Part shown: positions 50,669-59,485 of the stretch, in pieces | Position numbering within the stretch: position 1 is the first letter of the stretch | Layout: each line of letters starts with the position of its first letter | Source of the DNA: Nonomuraea guangzhouensis | GTDB lineage: Bacteria; Actinomycetota; Actinomycetes; Streptosporangiales; Streptosporangiaceae | Assembly (NCBI RefSeq): GCF_019396345.1 | Contig: NZ_JAHKRM010000015.1 | Span: forward strand, 237,642-301,641 | Direction: 5' to 3' | Length of the DNA: 64,000 nt | Position numbers and translations under genes: made by a program | Notes under the pieces: model-generated | Told to the model about the DNA's origin: nothing | The model's database searches: none | What the model saw: only the letters and a program-made list of their open reading frames with translations

Positions 50669-52450
50669 GCCCAGGTCCAGCCGGAGCAGCCCGCCCGTGG
50701 GCACCGTGATCGGGTGCGTGCCGGGCGACAGCTCCAGCGTCAGGTCGTTCACCGTACGGCCCCGGCAGGTTTGGACCCTGGCGCGGGCCGTACCGGAGTG
50801 GCCGATCTGGAGCAGCACGTCGGCCGAGTCGTCCGCGTTGGCCACCCACAACGTGCCCGCCTCCGGGACCGCCACCGGCAGTGGCGCGTAGCGGGCCGTG
50901 ATCACCGTGTCCGCCGAGCGGGCCGTGACCTGCGGGTAGACCAGGTCGGGCCGGGCCGGTTCGAACGCGCCGCGCTGCAGCACCTCGGCGTGCTCCTTGA
51001 CGAAGCCCAGCCAGAACCGCAGCACCTCCAGTTGTTCGGGCGTCTGCGTGGTGAGGTCCACCGAGATCTGCGGCACCGCGAACAGCACGTTGACCAGCTG
51101 CGTCGCCACCCGCTCCGGGGTCTCCTCCGGGTGCCACATCAGCATGTCGGCGTGCACGGCCAGCGGCCCGGCGATCAGGCGCAGGTCCACGGTGCGCTGG
51201 CGGTTGTGCGCGGGGCTGAGCGGGCAGTCCGAGGCGCGGATCATCGTCGCGTACGGCCACAGCCCCGGGCTCACGTACGGCTGGCGGAGCTCCACCAGGC
51301 AGTCCGTGGGTAACAGGGCCAGCAGCCGCCGCACGCCCTCGTTGACCGTCGCGCAGTCGGCCTCGGGCCCCGGCTCGGGCGGGTCCTCCACGGCGAACTG
51401 GTCGATGAAGTCGATCTTCAGGCCGTCCATGCCCCACTCCCGGACCGCCCGGGTCAGGTGGCCGGCGAGGAGCTCGCGGATGTACGGGTAACGCGGGTCG
51501 ACGATGACCGCGTTCATGTGCTCCTTGTAGGCCAGCGAGTACGGCTGTACGCGGTCCCAGAGCGCGGTGTGGCGGCCGACGAACGGCAGCGCGTACCAGA
51601 GCAGGTAGGCGAGCCCCGCCTGCTTGACCGCCGCCACGTGTCCCGAAATATCGGGAAAAGAGGTGGCGGATGGCTCCCACTCGCCGACGTGCCCGTAGCC
51701 GCGCCCGCGGTCGTCGCTGTGCCAGCCGTCGTCCACGATGATCGCCTCGCAGCCCAGCTCGGCCGCCGGACCGGCCTGCCGTTCCACGCTGACGGCGTCG
51801 ACGTGCTGCTGCATGGCGTACCAGGTCGAGTAGGCGGGCATCCGCGCCACCTCGGGCACCTGTCCCGCCGGGCCGCGCCACGTCGTGGCCACGTCCGCAC
51901 GCTCGCGGACGTCGCCGCGCCACCACTCGGCCACGTCCGCGAGCGTGCGGGCGAACGGCCGTCCGGTGAGGTCGAGCCGCAGCACCAAGCCGGTGCCGGG
52001 CTCGGCGTCGTGCTCGGCCCAGAAGCCGAAGTCCCCGGTCTCCTCCACCACCCCGGTGCGGATGTGGACCGGCCTGATCACCTCGCCGACGGCGTACGTG
52101 CACAGCGACACGTCCCCGGCGCCCACCAGGCACCCCACGGGAGCGTTCTTCTCCAGGGCGGCCACCCGTGGCTTGCGCCAGAACGGCGGCAGCCCTCGGT
52201 GCTCGCCGCCGTCGGGCGCCCAGAACGCCGTCGCGGCCACGCACGGCACCCGCCAGGCCACGCGGACGGCGGCGGGCCGGTCCGGCGTGATCCGCACCTC
52301 GTGGACGCCCTCGGCGTCCTCGGTGACGGTCCAGGCGAGCTCGGCCGCGGCCGTCGCCGTCAGCTCCGCCTCGCCCGCGACGATGCGCACCTCGCGGGTC
52401 TCCGCCGGAGATCGGTCGTGCGGCTGCCAGATCCCGGTCGCCGTGGTCAT
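50651..52450 (-). CDS. Alpha-galactosidase (GH-D clan, melibiase-like)
   Basis: 599 residues, no signal peptide. The barrel shows PAYSTWYAMQQHV, CEAIIVDDGWHSDDRGRGYG, the nucleophile Asp in MDGLKIDFIDQF, and the likely acid/base Asp in IRASDCPLSP. The C-terminal beta-domain ends LRLDLGSEA. ATG 52450 overlaps the stop of the ROK regulator gene, so enzyme and regulator form one operon. Confidence 0.9.
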   Translation of the reverse strand: MTTATGIWQPHDRSPAETREVRIVAGEAELTATAAAELAWTVTEDAEGVHEVRITPDRPAAVRVAWRVPCVAATAFWAPDGGEHRGLPPFWRKPRVAALEKNAPVGCLVGAGDVSLCTYAVGEVIRPVHIRTGVVEETGDFGFWAEHDAEPGTGLVLRLDLTGRPFARTLADVAEWWRGDVRERADVATTWRGPAGQVPEVARMPAYSTWYAMQQHVDAVSVERQAGPAAELGCEAIIVDDGWHSDDRGRGYGHVGEWEPSATSFPDISGHVAAVKQAGLAYLLWYALPFVGRHTALWDRVQPYSLAYKEHMNAVIVDPRYPYIRELLAGHLTRAVREWGMDGLKIDFIDQFAVEDPPEPGPEADCATVNEGVRRLLALLPTDCLVELRQPYVSPGLWPYATMIRASDCPLSPAHNRQRTVDLRLIAGPLAVHADMLMWHPEETPERVATQLVNVLFAVPQISVDLTTQTPEQLEVLRFWLGFVKEHAEVLQRGAFEPARPDLVYPQVTARSADTVITARYAPLPVAVPEAGTLWVANADDSADVLLQIGHSGTARARVQTCRGRTVNDLTLELSPGTHPITVPTGGLLRLDLGSEAVA

Positions 52451-53622
52451 CAGCGCTCCTGGAGGGTGAAGAAGGTCTGGATGGCGACCGAGGCCGCGCC
52501 GCGCGCCCACTGCTCGAACGGCCGGGGGCGCAGGAAGATCCGGCAGTCGGCCGCCGCCCCGAACGCCTGGCTCGCGAACGACCGGCTGATCTGCTCCTCG
52601 AACAGGTCGTAGGCCGCCAGCCCCTGCACGTCGCCGGTCACGATGATGCGCTCGGGCCCGATCAGGTTCGCCATGGCGGCCATGGCCAGCCCGATCGCGT
52701 GCCCGGCTCTGGCGAACACCTCGCGCGCCGCCACGTCGCCCGCGTGCGCGGCGTCGATGGCCGCGTCGATGGTCAGCTCCGCGTCACCGAGGGCCTCGCG
52801 GACCGCGGTCACGATGGGCGCGGTCCCGGCGATCGCCTCGACGCAGCCGCGTCCTCCGCAGTGGCACTCGGGCGCCTCGCCGCCGACCGGGATGTGCCCG
52901 ATCTCCCCGGCGACGCCGTGCGAACCGGCGACGATCCGGTCGTTCACCACCAGTCCGCAGCCGATCCCCACCCCCACCGTGACCAGCGCGAACGACGACG
53001 CGCCGATGCCCTCGCCGAACCACTGCTCGGCCACGGTGAGGGACTTGACGTCGTTCTCGACCGTGACCCGCAGGCCCGTCGCCGCGGCGGCCAGCTTGGC
53101 CAGCGGCACCTGCCGCCAGTTGAGGAAGGGGGAGTAGCGCACCATGCCGTGCGCCTTGTCCACATCGCCCGACACGGCCAGCCCCAGCGCGTGACAGCGC
53201 TGCCGGTAGGCCGGGTCGGCGGCGAGCAGCTCGGCCACGAGATCGGCCAGCGTCGCCACCACGCCCTCGGGCGAGGACGTCGTCAGCGGGCGATGCGCGC
53301 CGACGAGCACCTGGGCGCGCAGGTCGGTGACGACGCCGATGAGCTCGTCGTCGGTGATCTTCACGCCGGCGAAGAACTCCCGGTCCGGCTTGATGGCCAG
53401 CGGGCTGGCCGGGCGGCCCGCGCCGGGCCCCGGCCGGTCGGTGGCCTCCAGCTCTTCCAGATAGCCCGCCTCGATGAACGGGCGGGCCGCCTTGGTGACT
53501 GCGGCGGACGACAACCCCGTCCGCCTGGCGATCTCCACCCGGGAGACCGGCCCCTGCGTCAGCACCATGGTGAACACGGTGGCCGCCGCGGGAGTGGTGA
53601 GCGGTGCAGGCATGATGGGCAT
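52450..53622 (-). CDS. ROK-family transcriptional regulator
   Basis: 390 residues: an N-terminal winged helix-turn-helix (GPVSRVEIARRTGLSSAAVTKAARPFIEAG) and a ROK sugar-kinase-like domain with GVGIGCGLVVNDRIVAGSHGVAGEIGHIP and the zinc motif CHCGGRGCVEA. It is probably a sugar-responsive repressor of the surrounding glycosidase genes. A TTAACTTCGTTAA palindrome begins 12 bases upstream of its start and recurs before the fucosidase operon, consistent with autoregulation and control of both units. Confidence 0.93.
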   Translation of the reverse strand: MPIMPAPLTTPAAATVFTMVLTQGPVSRVEIARRTGLSSAAVTKAARPFIEAGYLEELEATDRPGPGAGRPASPLAIKPDREFFAGVKITDDELIGVVTDLRAQVLVGAHRPLTTSSPEGVVATLADLVAELLAADPAYRQRCHALGLAVSGDVDKAHGMVRYSPFLNWRQVPLAKLAAAATGLRVTVENDVKSLTVAEQWFGEGIGASSFALVTVGVGIGCGLVVNDRIVAGSHGVAGEIGHIPVGGEAPECHCGGRGCVEAIAGTAPIVTAVREALGDAELTIDAAIDAAHAGDVAAREVFARAGHAIGLAMAAMANLIGPERIIVTGDVQGLAAYDLFEEQISRSFASQAFGAAADCRIFLRPRPFEQWARGAASVAIQTFFTLQER

Positions 53623-53630
53623 CGTAACAC

Positions 53631-53653
53631 TAATTAACTTCGTTAAGAATTGA
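53631..53653. promoter_or_regulatory. Candidate ROK operator, copy 2
   Basis: A 23-bp box with the perfect palindrome TTAAC-TTC-GTTAA at 53634-53646 and the flank GAATTGA, lying between the divergent ROK gene (start 53622) and the GH36 gene (start 53685). It differs from copy 1 at 45085-45107 at a single position. Binding would block both divergent transcripts. Confidence 0.72.
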
Positions 53654-53684
53654 TTCGAAGGGCACGTCGATCTAGGCTCCGGAC

Positions 53685-55766
53685 ATGCCTTCGGTGACCT
53701 TCGACGCCGCCAGTCGTACGTACCTGCTGCGTACCTCCACCACCAGCTACGTCTTCGGCCTCGACGCCGAGGATACGCCCGTCCACCTGCACTGGGGGCC
53801 CGTTCTGACCGAGGGGCAGGCCGCGTCGCTGCCCCGGCCGGCGGCGCCCCTCGCGAGCAGTTTCGACGGCGCGGGACCGGCCGAGGAGCTCGGCACCGAG
53901 GCGGGCGCCCGCTTCGGCACTCCGTCGTTGCAGATCGCCTTCCCCGACGGTGCCCGGGGCGTCGACTGGCGCCATCTCGGTCACACGATCGACGGGGGGC
54001 ACCTGACGGTCCGCTTCCGGGACGCCGTCCAGCCGTTCGAGGTGGACCTGCACTACCGGGTGCGCGGCGACGTCCTGGAGCGGTGGGTCGGGCTGCGGTC
54101 CGAGGTGCCCGTGACGATCCTGCGGTGCGACTCCGCCGCGTGGAGCGTTCCGTCGCTGTCCGGTTACCGGCTCAGCCACGTCACCGGCGGGTGGAGCGCC
54201 GAGCATCAGCTGCGCCGTACCGGCCTCACCGTGGGCGAGACGACGCTGACCAGCCGGCGCGGGGTGACCAGCCACCACGCCAACCCCTGGCTCGCCGTGG
54301 ACGGCGGCGACGCCGGCGAGCGGCACGGCGAGGTGTGGAGCTGCGCGCTCGCCTGGAGCGGCAGCTGGCGCGTCACGGTCACCCGCACGCCCTCGGGGAG
54401 CGCGGGGTGGACGGGCGGGTTCGGCCACGAGGGCCTCACCTGGCGGCTGGAGCCGGGGGAGGAGTGGGTCACGCCGGCGTTCGCCGGCGTGTACGCCCCC
54501 GACGGGTTCGGCGGGGCCAGCCGCCGCTGGCACGACCACGTCACCCAGAACGTGCTGCCCGAGCCGGACGAGCTGCGCCCGGTGGTCTACAACGCCTGGG
54601 AGGCCGTCGGGTTCGACGTGGCCGAGTCGAACCAGAAGGAGCTCGCCGCGCTCGCCGCCCGCGCCGGTGTGGAGCTGTTCGTCATGGACGACGCCTGGTT
54701 CGGCGGGCGCACCGGCGACAGCGCCGGACTCGGCGACTGGTGGCCGAACCCGGACCGCTTCCCCAACGGCCTGGCTCCGCTCATCGACGAGGTGCACGGC
54801 CTGGGCATGCGGTTCGGCCTGTGGGTCGAACCCGAGATGGTCAACCCCGACAGCGACCTCTACCGCGCGCACCCCGACTGGGTGCTGCACATGCCCGGCC
54901 GCCCGCGCACGCTGCTGCGTAACCAGCTCGTCCTCAACTTCGCCCGGCCCGACGTCGCGGACTGGGCGCACAAGTGGCTTCACCGGCTGGTCGGCGAGCA
55001 CGGCGTCGACTTCCTGAAGTGGGACTTCAACCGGGCCTTCACCGAGGCGGGCCGGCCGGGCGCCGCCGACCAGGACCGGCTCTGGATCGACCACGTCAGA
55101 GCCGTCTACTCGATCATGGACCGGCTCCGCGCCGACCATCCGCACCTGCGCATCGAGGCGTGCGCGGGTGGCGGCGGCCGTACCGACCTGGGCATCCTCG
55201 CCCGTACGGACCAGGTGTGGACCTCCGACAACACCGACGCCCACGACCGCATCGCCATCCAGCACGGCTTCAGCCAGATCTACCCGGCCCGCGTGATGGC
55301 CGCCTGGGTCACCGACAGCCCGAACCCCCTCACCCGCCGGGTCACCCCGCTGAGCTTCCGCTTCCACGTCGCGATGGCCGGCGCGCTCGGCCTCGGCGGC
55401 GACCTGCTGAAGTGGACCCCCGCCGAACTGGCCGAGGCCGCCGCGCTGGTCAGCCGTTACAAGGAGATCAGGCCCGTCGTCCAGCTCGGGCGACAGGACA
55501 GGCTCGAGTACGGCGTGCAGTACACCCACGGCGACCAGGTGGTCGTACTCGCCTGGCGCGGGCCCGTCGCCCACGGCACGCCGCTCGTGCCGCTCCGCCT
55601 GGCCGGGCTCGACCCGCTCGGCCGCTACCGCGACGAGGACACTGGGGCGCTGCACCACGGGGCCCTGCTCATGTCGCCGGGCCTGCTGCCGGAGCTGCTG
55701 CCTGCGGGTGACTACGCCAGCACGCTGATCCGCCTGCGCGCGCTCGGCCCTGGTTCAGCCGGTTGA
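53685..55766 (+). CDS. Alpha-galactosidase (GH36)
   Basis: 693 residues in the classical bacterial GH36 layout: an N-terminal beta-supersandwich, then the barrel with NAWEAVGFDVAE, LFVMDDAWFGGR, FGLWVEPEMVNPDSDLY and the nucleophile Asp in DFLKWDFNRAF. IEACAGGGGRTDLGIL and the acid/base Asp in WTSDNTDAHDR follow. No signal peptide, so it acts on imported galactosides. It is divergent from the ROK gene and shares its operator. A 19-bp repeat of its 3' end lies just beyond the stop. Confidence 0.95.
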   Translation: MPSVTFDAASRTYLLRTSTTSYVFGLDAEDTPVHLHWGPVLTEGQAASLPRPAAPLASSFDGAGPAEELGTEAGARFGTPSLQIAFPDGARGVDWRHLGHTIDGGHLTVRFRDAVQPFEVDLHYRVRGDVLERWVGLRSEVPVTILRCDSAAWSVPSLSGYRLSHVTGGWSAEHQLRRTGLTVGETTLTSRRGVTSHHANPWLAVDGGDAGERHGEVWSCALAWSGSWRVTVTRTPSGSAGWTGGFGHEGLTWRLEPGEEWVTPAFAGVYAPDGFGGASRRWHDHVTQNVLPEPDELRPVVYNAWEAVGFDVAESNQKELAALAARAGVELFVMDDAWFGGRTGDSAGLGDWWPNPDRFPNGLAPLIDEVHGLGMRFGLWVEPEMVNPDSDLYRAHPDWVLHMPGRPRTLLRNQLVLNFARPDVADWAHKWLHRLVGEHGVDFLKWDFNRAFTEAGRPGAADQDRLWIDHVRAVYSIMDRLRADHPHLRIEACAGGGGRTDLGILARTDQVWTSDNTDAHDRIAIQHGFSQIYPARVMAAWVTDSPNPLTRRVTPLSFRFHVAMAGALGLGGDLLKWTPAELAEAAALVSRYKEIRPVVQLGRQDRLEYGVQYTHGDQVVVLAWRGPVAHGTPLVPLRLAGLDPLGRYRDEDTGALHHGALLMSPGLLPELLPAGDYASTLIRLRALGPGSAG

Positions 55767-55797
55767 CCCGCCCGCGAGCGCTCGGCCCCGGTTCAGC
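55741..55797 (+). repeat. 19-bp direct repeat at the GH36 3' end
   Basis: CGCTCGGCCCTGGTTCAGC at 55741-55759 recurs at 55779-55797 with one change. The first copy encodes the protein's last residues; the second lies outside the gene, next to the left end of the IS200/IS605 element. It looks like a small duplication made before or during insertion. Confidence 0.6.
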
Positions 55798-55906
55798 GTG
55801 ATCTGGCGTAGAACCCTGGGTGTTTGTTTACGCCCGGGAGGAAACGGCAGCGCGGGAGGGCCTCCAGGCCCGAGTGGTGCCGTGACGGTTGGTCCAGGTG
55901 GGCTGC

Positions 55907-56335
55907 TCAGCCTGGCCGTTTCTGGTTCTCGATGTACTCCTTGATGATCGTGAGTGGTGCGCCGCCGCAGGACGCGGCGAGGTAAGACGGAGACCAGAAG
56001 CGCCCGCCCCACAGATACCTGCCGATGTGGGCCGGGTACTCCTTGCGCAGGAGCCGGGCCGAGACGCCTTTGAGTGAGTTGACCAAGACCGACAGGGCGA
56101 CTTTTGGTGGGTAGCGAACCAGCAGGTGCACATGATCGGAATCTCCGTTGAACTCCACCAGTTCGGCGCCGAAGCTGTCGCAGACCTCGATCATGATGTC
56201 CGCGCAGCGGGCGAGGATCTCGTCGGTGAACACGCCGCGCCGGTCCTTCGGCATGAAGACCAAATGCGCATGAAGGCTATATGTGACACTACGTCCCCGC
56301 CTGACATCGGGATTCGGTTCCCATCGCGGTGACAT
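55907..56335 (-). CDS. tnpA: IS200/IS605 TnpA (Y1 HUH transposase)
   Basis: 142 residues. The HUH motif lies in DSDHVHLLVRYPP and the catalytic Tyr in IIKEYIENQ near the C-terminus; GVFTDEILARCADIM and GRYLWGGRFWSPSYLAAS are conserved in the family. It should cut and join single-stranded element ends. ATG 56335 is preferred, overlapping the tnpB start region on the other strand; the open frame upstream is antisense to tnpB. Confidence 0.92.
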   Translation of the reverse strand: MSPRWEPNPDVRRGRSVTYSLHAHLVFMPKDRRGVFTDEILARCADIMIEVCDSFGAELVEFNGDSDHVHLLVRYPPKVALSVLVNSLKGVSARLLRKEYPAHIGRYLWGGRFWSPSYLAASCGGAPLTIIKEYIENQKRPG

Positions 56336-56360
56336 GGACCGAATGATAGTGTGTTCGATT

Positions 56361-57515
56361 GTGAAACTGGTGGTGCAGGTGAAACTCCTGCCGACACCTG
56401 AGCAGGCGGCGGCGCTGGAAGCGACCCTGCACGCCGTCAACACGGCCGCCGACCTGGTCTCCGCGGTTGCCTTCGACCAGCGGTGCTTTCGCAACTACGA
56501 CCTGCGCCAACACACCTACGACCGGATCAAGGCCGAGTGCGGGCTGGCCGCGCAGGCCGCCCAGCATGTGATCAAAAAAGTCGCCGATGCCTACCGCACC
56601 CTCCACGCCAACCTCAGAGCCGGAAATCTAGGCGCGCCGGGAACCCAGCGCAGGACCAAGGCCGGGAGCAGGCCGATCACCTTCCGGCCGGACGCGGCCC
56701 AGCCCTACGACGATCGGTGCCTGTCCTGGCAGATGCAGGCGCGAACGGTGTCGCTCTGGACCACCCGCGGCCGGTTGAAGAATGTCGCGTTCACCGGCTC
56801 GACCGAGCAGCTCACCACCTTGGCCGCCTGCCGCAAGGGCGAATCGGATCTGGTCCACCGAGACGGCGGCTGGTACCTGTATGCGACCTGCGAGATCCCC
56901 GACGTGCCGCTGACCGCACCGCAAGGCTTCCTCGGCGTCGATCTGGGCATCGCCAACATCGCCACCACCGCGACCACCAGCGGCGACGGCACCCGGCACA
57001 GCGGCAAGGCCCTGAACGCGGTCCGCCACCGCAACCGCGAACTGCGCCGCCGGTTGCAGGCCAAACGGACCAAGAGCGCCAAACGACTGCTCAAACGCCG
57101 CCGTCGCAAGGAAGCGCGGTTCGCGGCCGACACCAACCACACCATCGCCAAGCAGATCGTGACCGAGGCAGAACGCACCGGCCAAGGAATCGCTCTGGAA
57201 GACCTCCAGGGCATCCGCGACCGGGTACGGCTCCGCAAGCCCCAGCGGGTCACCCTGCACTCATGGAGCTTCCACCAACTCGGCAGCTTCATCGCCTACA
57301 AGGCCCGACGGGCCGGGATCGCCGTTGTCCACGTCGATCCGGCCCATACCAGCCAGCAATGCTCGGCCTGCGGGCACACCGAACGGGCCAACCGGCCCGA
57401 CCAGGAAACCTTCCGCTGTACCTCGTGCGGCTTCGCTGAGCACGCCGACGTCAACGCAGCCCGCAACATCGCCGCGCGTGGTGTGGCGGGCTGGGCAGTG
57501 AGTCACGCTGCCTGA
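56361..57515 (+). CDS. tnpB: TnpB RNA-guided nuclease (IS605 OrfB)
   Basis: 384 residues. The RuvC catalytic residues are present: Asp in GVDLGIANIATT, Glu in GIALEDLQGIRDR, and Asp in HADVNAARNIA. The zinc finger CSAC...CTSC is complete. TnpB cuts DNA guided by an RNA from the element's 3' end, here expected to span the gene's end and the right-end hairpin. GTG 56361 gives the usual KLVVQVKLLPTPEQ start; ATG 56334 and 56343 are in frame. Confidence 0.93.
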   Translation: MKLVVQVKLLPTPEQAAALEATLHAVNTAADLVSAVAFDQRCFRNYDLRQHTYDRIKAECGLAAQAAQHVIKKVADAYRTLHANLRAGNLGAPGTQRRTKAGSRPITFRPDAAQPYDDRCLSWQMQARTVSLWTTRGRLKNVAFTGSTEQLTTLAACRKGESDLVHRDGGWYLYATCEIPDVPLTAPQGFLGVDLGIANIATTATTSGDGTRHSGKALNAVRHRNRELRRRLQAKRTKSAKRLLKRRRRKEARFAADTNHTIAKQIVTEAERTGQGIALEDLQGIRDRVRLRKPQRVTLHSWSFHQLGSFIAYKARRAGIAVVHVDPAHTSQQCSACGHTERANRPDQETFRCTSCGFAEHADVNAARNIAARGVAGWAVSHAA

Positions 57516-57587
57516 CGCGGACCGGACCGTCGAAGCCATCGACGGCGAGGAGCTGCAAGCTCGGTCGTTTACGGCCGAGAAGCTGAC
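57516..57587 (+). ncRNA. Candidate omega-RNA 3' end of the TnpB element
   Basis: From the tnpB stop to the element end, with the terminal hairpin CTCGGTCG/CGGCCGAG around GTTTA at 57560-57579. In IS605-type elements the guide RNA overlaps the end of tnpB and finishes at the right end, its guide lying in the flanking DNA beyond it. The 5' end cannot be placed. The guide would read into the TetR gene region after 57587. Confidence 0.5.
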
Positions 57588-58189
57588 CCGATCGATGACA
57601 GGCCACGCAGGGTGAGCCGGGCGGCGCGCTCGGCCGCCTCCGTCGCCTGTTCCAGCGACCCGCCATGGTTGATGCTGGAGATGACCGCGAGCTTGGTGGC
57701 GCCGATCAGCGCGCCTATGACCGCCGCCGCGTCCACGTGGTCGAGCTCGTCGGGGAAGGCGTCCTCCAGCGCCCGCGCCAGCCGGAGCTGGCTGTTGAAC
57801 AGCAGGTGCAGCGCCCGCGCCTGCAACGAGGGGACGTTCATCAGAAGCCGCATCCGCAGGGGCACCTCCTCGACGGAGATGCTGTCGTCAACGGTGGCCA
57901 GGTGCAGGCTCGCCCGTACGAGCCGCAGCAGCAGGTCCGCCAGGTGCTCGCCGGGCATCCTGGACGAGATCAGCTCCATGGCCATGGCCATGCGCGACTC
58001 GCCGTCGTAGAACAGCACGTCCTCCTTGCTGGCGAAGTAGCTGAAGAACGTCCGCGTCGACACCTCGGCCTCGGCCGCGATCTCGGCCAGCGTGGTCTCC
58101 TCGAAGCCCTGCTCGTCGAACAGCCGGAGCGCGGCCTCGATCAGCGCCCGGCGCGTGCGCTGTTTCTTACGCTCCCGCAGTCCCACCAT
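57569..58189 (-). CDS. TetR-family regulator (C-terminus from IS right end)
   Basis: 206 residues. The N-terminal helix-turn-helix is RALIEAALRLFDEQGFEETTLAEIAAEAEVSTRTFFSYFASKEDV; the C-terminal domain is all helical. It is divergent from the P450 gene and probably represses it. The stop codon at 57569-57571 and the last residues lie within the right end of the IS200/IS605 element, so the original C-terminus was replaced. ATG 58189 is preferred over ATG 58225. Confidence 0.88.
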   Translation of the reverse strand: MVGLRERKKQRTRRALIEAALRLFDEQGFEETTLAEIAAEAEVSTRTFFSYFASKEDVLFYDGESRMAMAMELISSRMPGEHLADLLLRLVRASLHLATVDDSISVEEVPLRMRLLMNVPSLQARALHLLFNSQLRLARALEDAFPDELDHVDAAAVIGALIGATKLAVISSINHGGSLEQATEAAERAARLTLRGLSSIGSASRP

Positions 58190-58218
58190 GTCGCGAACTT
58201 TACCGCCAATTTCCGTTT

Positions 58219-58243
58219 GTTGCACCCATTGAAATTTTGCAAC
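58219..58243. promoter_or_regulatory. Candidate TetR operator between TetR and P450 genes
   Basis: GTTGCA at 58219-58224 and its complement TGCAAC at 58238-58243, separated by 13 AT-rich bases, in the 101-base gap between divergent genes. Position and symmetry suit a TetR dimer; no experimental motif is known for this protein. Confidence 0.45.
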
Positions 58244-58290
58244 GGATGAGGTTTTCTGAAGACGTTGACGACGAGAAAGGGAACCGCAGC

Positions 58291-59481
58291 ATGTCTGATC
58301 TGACCCTCACCACCGCCCGGCAACGCCCCTTCGACCCGCCCGACGAAATCGCCGAGCTACGGCCAAAAGCGGCGATGCACCGCATGACCTACGCCGACGG
58401 GCACCTCGGCTGGCTCGTGACCGGCCACTCCGCCGCGCGCGCGGTGCTCGCCGACGCGCGCTTCAGCAACCGCCCCGAGCGCATGCACCCGCCGATCCCG
58501 GCCCGGATGCAGCTCGCCCAGGAGGGGGGCTTCCGCGTTCCGCCCGGGTTCTTCCTGCGGATGGACGCGCCCGAGCACACCCGCTACCGCAAGCTCCTCA
58601 CCGGCCAGTTCACCGTGCGCCGGATGAAGGGGCTGGAGCCGAGGATCGCCGAGATCACCGAGGCCTGCCTCGACGCCATGGAGTCCGCGGGCAAGCCGGT
58701 GGACCTGGTGCAGGAGTTCGCGCTGCCCATCCCGTCGCTGGTGATCTGCGAGCTGCTCGGCGTGCCGTACGAGGATCGGGCGCAGTTCCAGGAAGACACC
58801 AAGGTGCTCGTCAACCTGGAGGTCAAGGCCGAGGACGCCATCGGCGCGATGACCCGGATCTCCGCGTACCTCTACGGGCTGATCCAGCGCAAGCGCGCAA
58901 AGCCGACGGACGACCTGCTCAGCGGCCTCGTCGAGAGCGGCGAGCTGAACGACGAGGAGCTCACCGGCGTCGCGTTCCTGTTGCTGGTGGCCGGACACGA
59001 GACCACCGCCAACATGCTCGGCCTCGGCACGTACGCGCTGCTCACCAACCCCGCCCAGCTCGCCGTCATGCGCGACGACCCGTCCGCGGTCGAGAACGGC
59101 GTCGAGGAACTGCTCCGCTACCTCACGATCATCCACCTCGGACCGGTCAGGAGCGCACTGACCGACGTCGAGATCGAGGGCCAGCTCATCAAGGCCGGCG
59201 AATCTGTCACGCTCCACCTGCCGGTGATCAACCGCGACCCGTCCCGCTTCCCGGGCGGCGAACACCTCGACCTCACCAGGCCGGCCACCGGCCACCTGAC
59301 GTTCGGCCACGGCATCCACCAGTGCCTCGGCCAGCAACTGGCCCGGGCCGAGATGCGCATCGGCTACCCCGCGCTCCTGCGGCGCTTCCCCGGCCTACGC
59401 TTGGCTGTATCACCGGAGGAGGTGCCGATGCGCTCGGACATGAGCATCTATGGAGTGCACCGCCTCCCTGTCACCTGGTAG
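58291..59481 (+). CDS. Cytochrome P450 monooxygenase
   Basis: 396 residues, soluble bacterial class I P450. The I-helix is LLLVAGHETTANML with the acid-alcohol pair, the K-helix ExxR is EELLR, and the heme loop is FGHGIHQCLGQQLARAE with the Cys ligand. DAPEHTRYRKLLTGQFTVRRM is the C-helix. It resembles actinomycete CYP105/CYP107-type enzymes; the substrate is unknown. ATG 58291 has GAAAGGGAA upstream. Its ferredoxin follows 4 bases after the stop. Confidence 0.95.
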   Translation: MSDLTLTTARQRPFDPPDEIAELRPKAAMHRMTYADGHLGWLVTGHSAARAVLADARFSNRPERMHPPIPARMQLAQEGGFRVPPGFFLRMDAPEHTRYRKLLTGQFTVRRMKGLEPRIAEITEACLDAMESAGKPVDLVQEFALPIPSLVICELLGVPYEDRAQFQEDTKVLVNLEVKAEDAIGAMTRISAYLYGLIQRKRAKPTDDLLSGLVESGELNDEELTGVAFLLLVAGHETTANMLGLGTYALLTNPAQLAVMRDDPSAVENGVEELLRYLTIIHLGPVRSALTDVEIEGQLIKAGESVTLHLPVINRDPSRFPGGEHLDLTRPATGHLTFGHGIHQCLGQQLARAEMRIGYPALLRRFPGLRLAVSPEEVPMRSDMSIYGVHRLPVTW

Positions 59482-59485
59482 GTCA

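Larger units (their letters stand above)
55800..57587 (+). mobile_element. IS200/IS605-family element with tnpA and tnpB
   Basis: Divergent tnpA and tnpB bounded by related subterminal hairpins. At the left, GTTTACGCCCGGGA (55826-55839) is the 3' side of an imperfect stem with CCTGGGTG. At the right, GTTTACGGCCGAGA (57567-57580) follows CTCGGTC, and the element probably ends at CTGAC near 57587. The two end motifs match at 12 of 14 bases. The exact left boundary, and hence the target motif, is uncertain. Both genes look intact. Confidence 0.8.

Noticed and set aside
53643..55658. 671-residue minus-strand ORF opposite GH36
   Set aside because: Antisense to a gene with complete catalytic motifs; no domain of its own.
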